Below, piece after piece: positions 22,894 to 25,316 of a stretch of DNA of 25,316 bases. Position numbers and translations under genes: made by a program. The stretch's first letter is position 1; each line of letters opens with the position of its first letter. Location: the NCBI GenBank assembly GCA_002509495.1, contig DAEV01000081.1, positions 1 through 25,316 on the forward strand. Reading direction: 5' to 3'. Source of the DNA: Methanolinea sp. UBA473 (GTDB lineage: Archaea; Halobacteriota; Methanomicrobia; Methanomicrobiales; Methanospirillaceae). Under the pieces are notes generated by a model, which made no database searches, had not been told where the DNA came from, and saw nothing but the letters and a program-made list of their open reading frames with translations.

Positions 22894-23349
22894 TCAGGGA
22901 AACCGGCGGAACCGTTCGAGGGAGATCGGCTTCTTCGATATGACCTGGGCAGAATTTAATGTAAGAGTGAATGTCTTTTCTTCTCCCGTGGTCGGCATCC
23001 AGGACTGCTTGTAGATCCCGTGGAACTCCGATATTCCTTTCCCTTTCACCATATAAGTCCATGTCCGCGTTCCACCCGCCCCGGCCACCATGGTGTCGGG
23101 ATTGGAAGTGACATATTGTTCACGGATCAGGGAAAGCGGCCCGCTCGTGGCCACGATCCAGCGGAAGCCTGTCGACGGGTTTTCCTTCAGGGATATCTTA
23201 ACAAAATCCCCGTAAGAAACATTCACGGTCTTTCCGTCATCCTCTTCTGAGAAGCTGTACGTCGCGGCCATCGCAGGAAACGAGGAGATTACTGCAAGAA
23301 CCAGGATTGCCAGTATAATATGGTGGATCGACCTCATACTAACTACCAT
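22894..23349 (-). CDS. Exported chagasin-family (I42) cysteine protease inhibitor
   Basis: A 151-residue protein with a signal peptide (HHIILAILVLAVISSFPAMAA) and a chagasin-like immunoglobulin fold. The three inhibitory loops are visible: NPSTGFRW (L2), GAGGTRTW (L4) and a weaker YKQSWMPTTGE (L6, usually RPW). Chagasins block papain-type peptidases; in archaea they are thought to protect against or regulate exported peptidases. No papain-family peptidase gene is visible here. The start is ATG 23349 or the in-frame ATG at 23337; GGGAG precedes the first by about 7 bases. TTTTATTG around 23368-23376 may be the TATA box. It is followed by about 150 bases without a gene before the tspO terminator. 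Confidence 0.88.
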   Translation of the reverse strand: MVVSMRSIHHIILAILVLAVISSFPAMAATYSFSEEDDGKTVNVSYGDFVKISLKENPSTGFRWIVATSGPLSLIREQYVTSNPDTMVAGAGGTRTWTYMVKGKGISEFHGIYKQSWMPTTGEEKTFTLTLNSAQVISKKPISLERFRRFP

Positions 23350-23388
23350 ACAATTCTCCCGGCCTGGTTCAATAAAACTTTGCCATGT

Positions 23389-23874
23389 TCAAATATTCCG
23401 GTACATCCAGATCTGGTCAAAAACCTGCCCGGATTTCTTCCCAACCGCGGGAAACCTCCCACATTCACTGAACCCATGATGTTTGTGGAACGCAACGCTT
23501 GGGGCATTTTGTGACGAGAGATGCACAAGCAGCACACCGATTCCCTGCGACCTGGCATCCGACACCAGGCGATCCAGGAGCGCCGTGCCTAAACCCAATC
23601 CCCTGGCATCCGGATCCAGAAAATACGAGAGCTGAGCCGTATGGGAGAAGGAGGAGACCGGCAGGTAGCCCTTCAACAATCCAAATCCGGCAACCCTGCC
23701 GCCAATTTCCACGACATATGCCCTGTATGCTTCCTTCAAAAGAATATCAAAGAAATGGTTAGGCAGGGGTGATTCAGGGTAAGCACTCGGTCCTTCCAGG
23801 ACGTAATAATTGAAGATCTCCATCACCCGCTCCCTGTCCGCATCCCTGATCGGCCTGAGGATAAAATCCTTCAT
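23389..23874 (-). CDS. GNAT acetyltransferase, phosphinothricin-acetyltransferase-like
   Basis: A 161-residue N-acetyltransferase. The N-terminus MKDFILRPIRDADRERVMEIFNYYV and the acetyl-CoA motif PDARGLGLGTALLDRLV (motif A, R-G-x-G) are typical; HLSSQNAPSVAFHKHHGFSECG is motif B and VFDQIWMYR ends the fold. The overall pattern, including GFGLLKGYLP, is that of the PAT/Bar-like GNAT subgroup, which acetylates amino acids or related amines. The actual substrate is unknown. GAGGGGAA directly precedes the ATG. Its 3' end is 39 bases before the chagasin gene on the same strand, so they may share a transcript. Confidence 0.9.
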   Translation of the reverse strand: MKDFILRPIRDADRERVMEIFNYYVLEGPSAYPESPLPNHFFDILLKEAYRAYVVEIGGRVAGFGLLKGYLPVSSFSHTAQLSYFLDPDARGLGLGTALLDRLVSDARSQGIGVLLVHLSSQNAPSVAFHKHHGFSECGRFPAVGKKSGQVFDQIWMYRNI

Positions 23875-23930
23875 TTCCCCTCGTTCCTGTCGCAGTTCAG
23901 ATGAAAAAATGTCCTGTTTTGACTGCCTGA

Positions 23931-24626
23931 CTAGACACGGCGGTAGAATACGGGCAGGATCATCTCAAAGATAAGTGTCGCGATGACATAGAAAACTGCC
24001 GCAGTTCCCAGTGCATAAATAAAGAAGACAACCGGAGCCCAGACAGGATCCATCGATCGGAAATCGATGGTAAGAAGGATGACAAGAGAGATCAGGAAGA
24101 CCACGAGGGAATAGAGGATGGTGGTGAAGACGATCTTCCGGATTCGGATCGTCCTCGTGATGAGCACCAGGACGGACGAGAAGACCACGATCCCGAGGCA
24201 GAACCCCACCATCGAGAAGATGATGAGAAAGATACCCGGATAATATGCAGCGACCAGGAATGCCAGTGCGGTGACGAGAACGAAGAGCGGAATGACGAGG
24301 AGGAGGCGTTTGAACGACTCGACACCCAGGAAATAGTAAAAGATCGGTTTGTCCCGTGGTTGGGCAAACGCTGCCCAGAGAACGGCAAAAGCCCCCAGGT
24401 ACGAGATCAGAACGCAGGCGGCGATGGCGATCTCCTGCAGGTTCAGAGGGAGACTTACGCCCAGAAGGTGCAAGGGGCTGCTTCCAGGCTTCGGGAAAAG
24501 TATGGCAAGGACGACCGAAAGCACGGTGAAGATGGAGAGGAAGAGGAAGAGGAACCAGTATGCACGGAGGAACGTGCTGAGCTGGAATTCGGATTCATCC
24601 ACCTCGATGACTGGGACCAAAGACAT
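23931..24626 (-). CDS. Predicted six-helix membrane protein
   Basis: A 231-residue integral membrane protein. Hydrophobic segments: WFLFLFLSIFTVLSVVLAIL, IAIAACVLISYLGAFAVLWA, LLLVIPLFVLVTALAFLVAA, FLIIFSMVGFCLGIVVFSSV, FTTILYSLVVFLISLVILLT and FFIYALGTAAVFYVIATLIF. The layout resembles Yip1-like archaeal membrane proteins, but this is only a suggestion. The frame continues upstream to 24959, over the promoter and 5' part of the divergent regulator gene, which cannot be real. The ATG at 24626 (MSLVPVIEVDE) is chosen, with CTATATCTTATG at about 24650-24660 as TATA box and an almost leaderless message. Confidence 0.75.
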   Translation of the reverse strand: MSLVPVIEVDESEFQLSTFLRAYWFLFLFLSIFTVLSVVLAILFPKPGSSPLHLLGVSLPLNLQEIAIAACVLISYLGAFAVLWAAFAQPRDKPIFYYFLGVESFKRLLLVIPLFVLVTALAFLVAAYYPGIFLIIFSMVGFCLGIVVFSSVLVLITRTIRIRKIVFTTILYSLVVFLISLVILLTIDFRSMDPVWAPVVFFIYALGTAAVFYVIATLIFEMILPVFYRRV

Positions 24627-24758
24627 GAACTTGCAGAATCTTCGTGTCGCATAAGATATAGCTTTCCTGTTGCACCTCAACCTGTCGACCAGGCAGGCCG
24701 GGTATCTCAATCCCTCCCGGTATCTTCCCCTCTTGATGGAGGCGACCGCTCCGGCTAC

Positions 24759-24766
24759 TTTAAATA
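24759..24766 (+). promoter_or_regulatory. TATA box of the response regulator gene
   Basis: TTTAAATA is the archaeal consensus TATA element. It stands about 64 bases before the ATG at 24823, leaving room for a short leader with the GGGAGGT ribosome binding site. Confidence 0.6.
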
Positions 24767-24822
24767 CTAGACCAGAGATGTTCTCTCCTGATGAATCCTT
24801 CCACCCCCTCCAGGGAGGTACC

Positions 24823-25316
24823 ATGATCTCCATTCTGCTCGTGGACGACGAGGTGAGCTTCCTGGAAGTGACCCGTATGTTCCTGGAAAAAGGCCGGGGT
24901 ATCCGCGTCACCACCGCAACGTCGGCAGAACAGGCTCTGGAGTTGCTTTCGGGACACAAGTTCGATGCGATCGTCTCCGATTATGCCATGCCAGGGATGA
25001 ACGGCATCGAATTCATGAAGCAGGTGAAGGCCATGGACGATGAGACACCGTTTGTCATCTTCACAGGGAAGGGTCGGGAGGATGTGGTGATCGATGCCCT
25101 GAATTTTGGGGCGAGTTTATACCTCCAGAAGGGGGCGGATCCCCGGAACCAGTTCTCGGATATGGTTCAGAAGATCAGCGGACTCGTTTCGTACCGCCAT
25201 GGAAGCCGTGAGGAACGGGAGCGATGCCGATCGATATTGTCAGCCTTTGAAATGATACCCGGAATCACCTTCCGGACCCGGATCGATGAGAATGACGAGC
25301 TTGTCTGCACGGGAGG
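24823..25316 (+). CDS. Response regulator (receiver domain, 3' end missing)
   Basis: The first 164 codons of a signalling protein that runs off the right edge. The receiver domain is complete: acidic pocket in LLVDDEV (Asp8, Asp9), phospho-acceptor Asp53 in IVSDYAMPGMNGIEF, Thr81 in IFTGKG and Lys103 in LQKGAD. This spelling is typical of methanogen receiver proteins. After a linker, LSAFEMIPGITFRTR... begins another region, possibly a PAS or other sensor domain, but too little is visible to assign it. GGGAGGT (24813-24819) precedes the ATG, and a TTTAAATA box lies upstream. It is divergent from the six-helix membrane gene. Confidence 0.9.
   Translation, partial: MISILLVDDEVSFLEVTRMFLEKGRGIRVTTATSAEQALELLSGHKFDAIVSDYAMPGMNGIEFMKQVKAMDDETPFVIFTGKGREDVVIDALNFGASLYLQKGADPRNQFSDMVQKISGLVSYRHGSREERERCRSILSAFEMIPGITFRTRIDENDELVCTG

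Noticed and set aside
24627..24959. N-terminal extension of the six-helix membrane protein
   Set aside because: It would read through both divergent promoters and the 5' part of the response regulator gene; composition is unlike the hydrophobic main part.
1..25316. CRISPR array or complete insertion sequence
   Set aside because: The only regular repeats found are protein-coding repeats (propeller blades and FG-GAP-like units). No spacer-repeat array, cas gene or transposase was seen.

Overview
The window looks like chromosomal DNA of a methanogenic euryarchaeon, most likely of the Methanomicrobiales. This placement is inferred from gene content (HypD, FdhD, an archaeal COG2522-type HTH regulator, TtuA-type tRNA thiolase, DUF5591, DUF6125, DUF362 and DUF1059 proteins), from archaeal TATA-like boxes about 25-30 bases before many starts, and from general resemblance of the proteins. 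No 16S or methanogenesis gene is present to confirm it. Most of the window is GC-rich; a clearly AT-rich stretch at about 3570-5580 is foreign-looking.

Layout. The left edge holds the 5' end of hypD (minus), then an MscS-type channel and a TIM-barrel sugar isomerase-like gene (plus). A tRNA-Thr(GGT) follows, and directly after it a decayed tyrosine integrase. Behind the integrase is the AT-rich island, with an orphan gene, a GC-rich inverted-repeat block and a lipoprotein gene. From 5.8 to 7.4 kb there is a SAM methyltransferase, a small exported protein and a very short DUF1059 gene. From 7.6 to 12 kb lie two large cell-surface-type genes that share C-terminal 44-residue FG-GAP-like repeats: one carries a regular seven-repeat beta-propeller, the other a membrane-anchored DUF362 domain. 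A small conserved-looking ORF and a Bcp-type peroxiredoxin follow.

The most interesting part is 13.1-19.6 kb. It begins with an 872-residue fusion of a zinc-ribbon/PUA-like/APS-PAPS-reductase-like module with a complete SufS-like cysteine desulfurase. Next come nadA (an Fe-S enzyme), a 64-residue MoaD/ThiS-type carrier ending in Gly-Gly, a TtuA-type tRNA thiolase overlapping it by 4 bases, and, convergently, fdhD and larE behind an HTH regulator gene. At least five of these handle activated sulfur or Fe-S clusters, so this reads as a sulfur-mobilisation and delivery locus: a desulfurase source, a carrier, and acceptors for tRNA, formate dehydrogenase activation and a LarE-type sacrificial-sulfur pathway. 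The joint role is inference.

The right part (20-25.3 kb) carries a stand-alone DUF5591 protein (related to a domain of archaeosine synthase), two membrane proteins, a DUF6125-like protein, TspO, a chagasin-type protease inhibitor, a GNAT acetyltransferase, and the start of a response regulator running off the right edge. Stretches without genes longer than 300 bases are 4461-4830, 5464-5869 and 21840-22178; each is described below.
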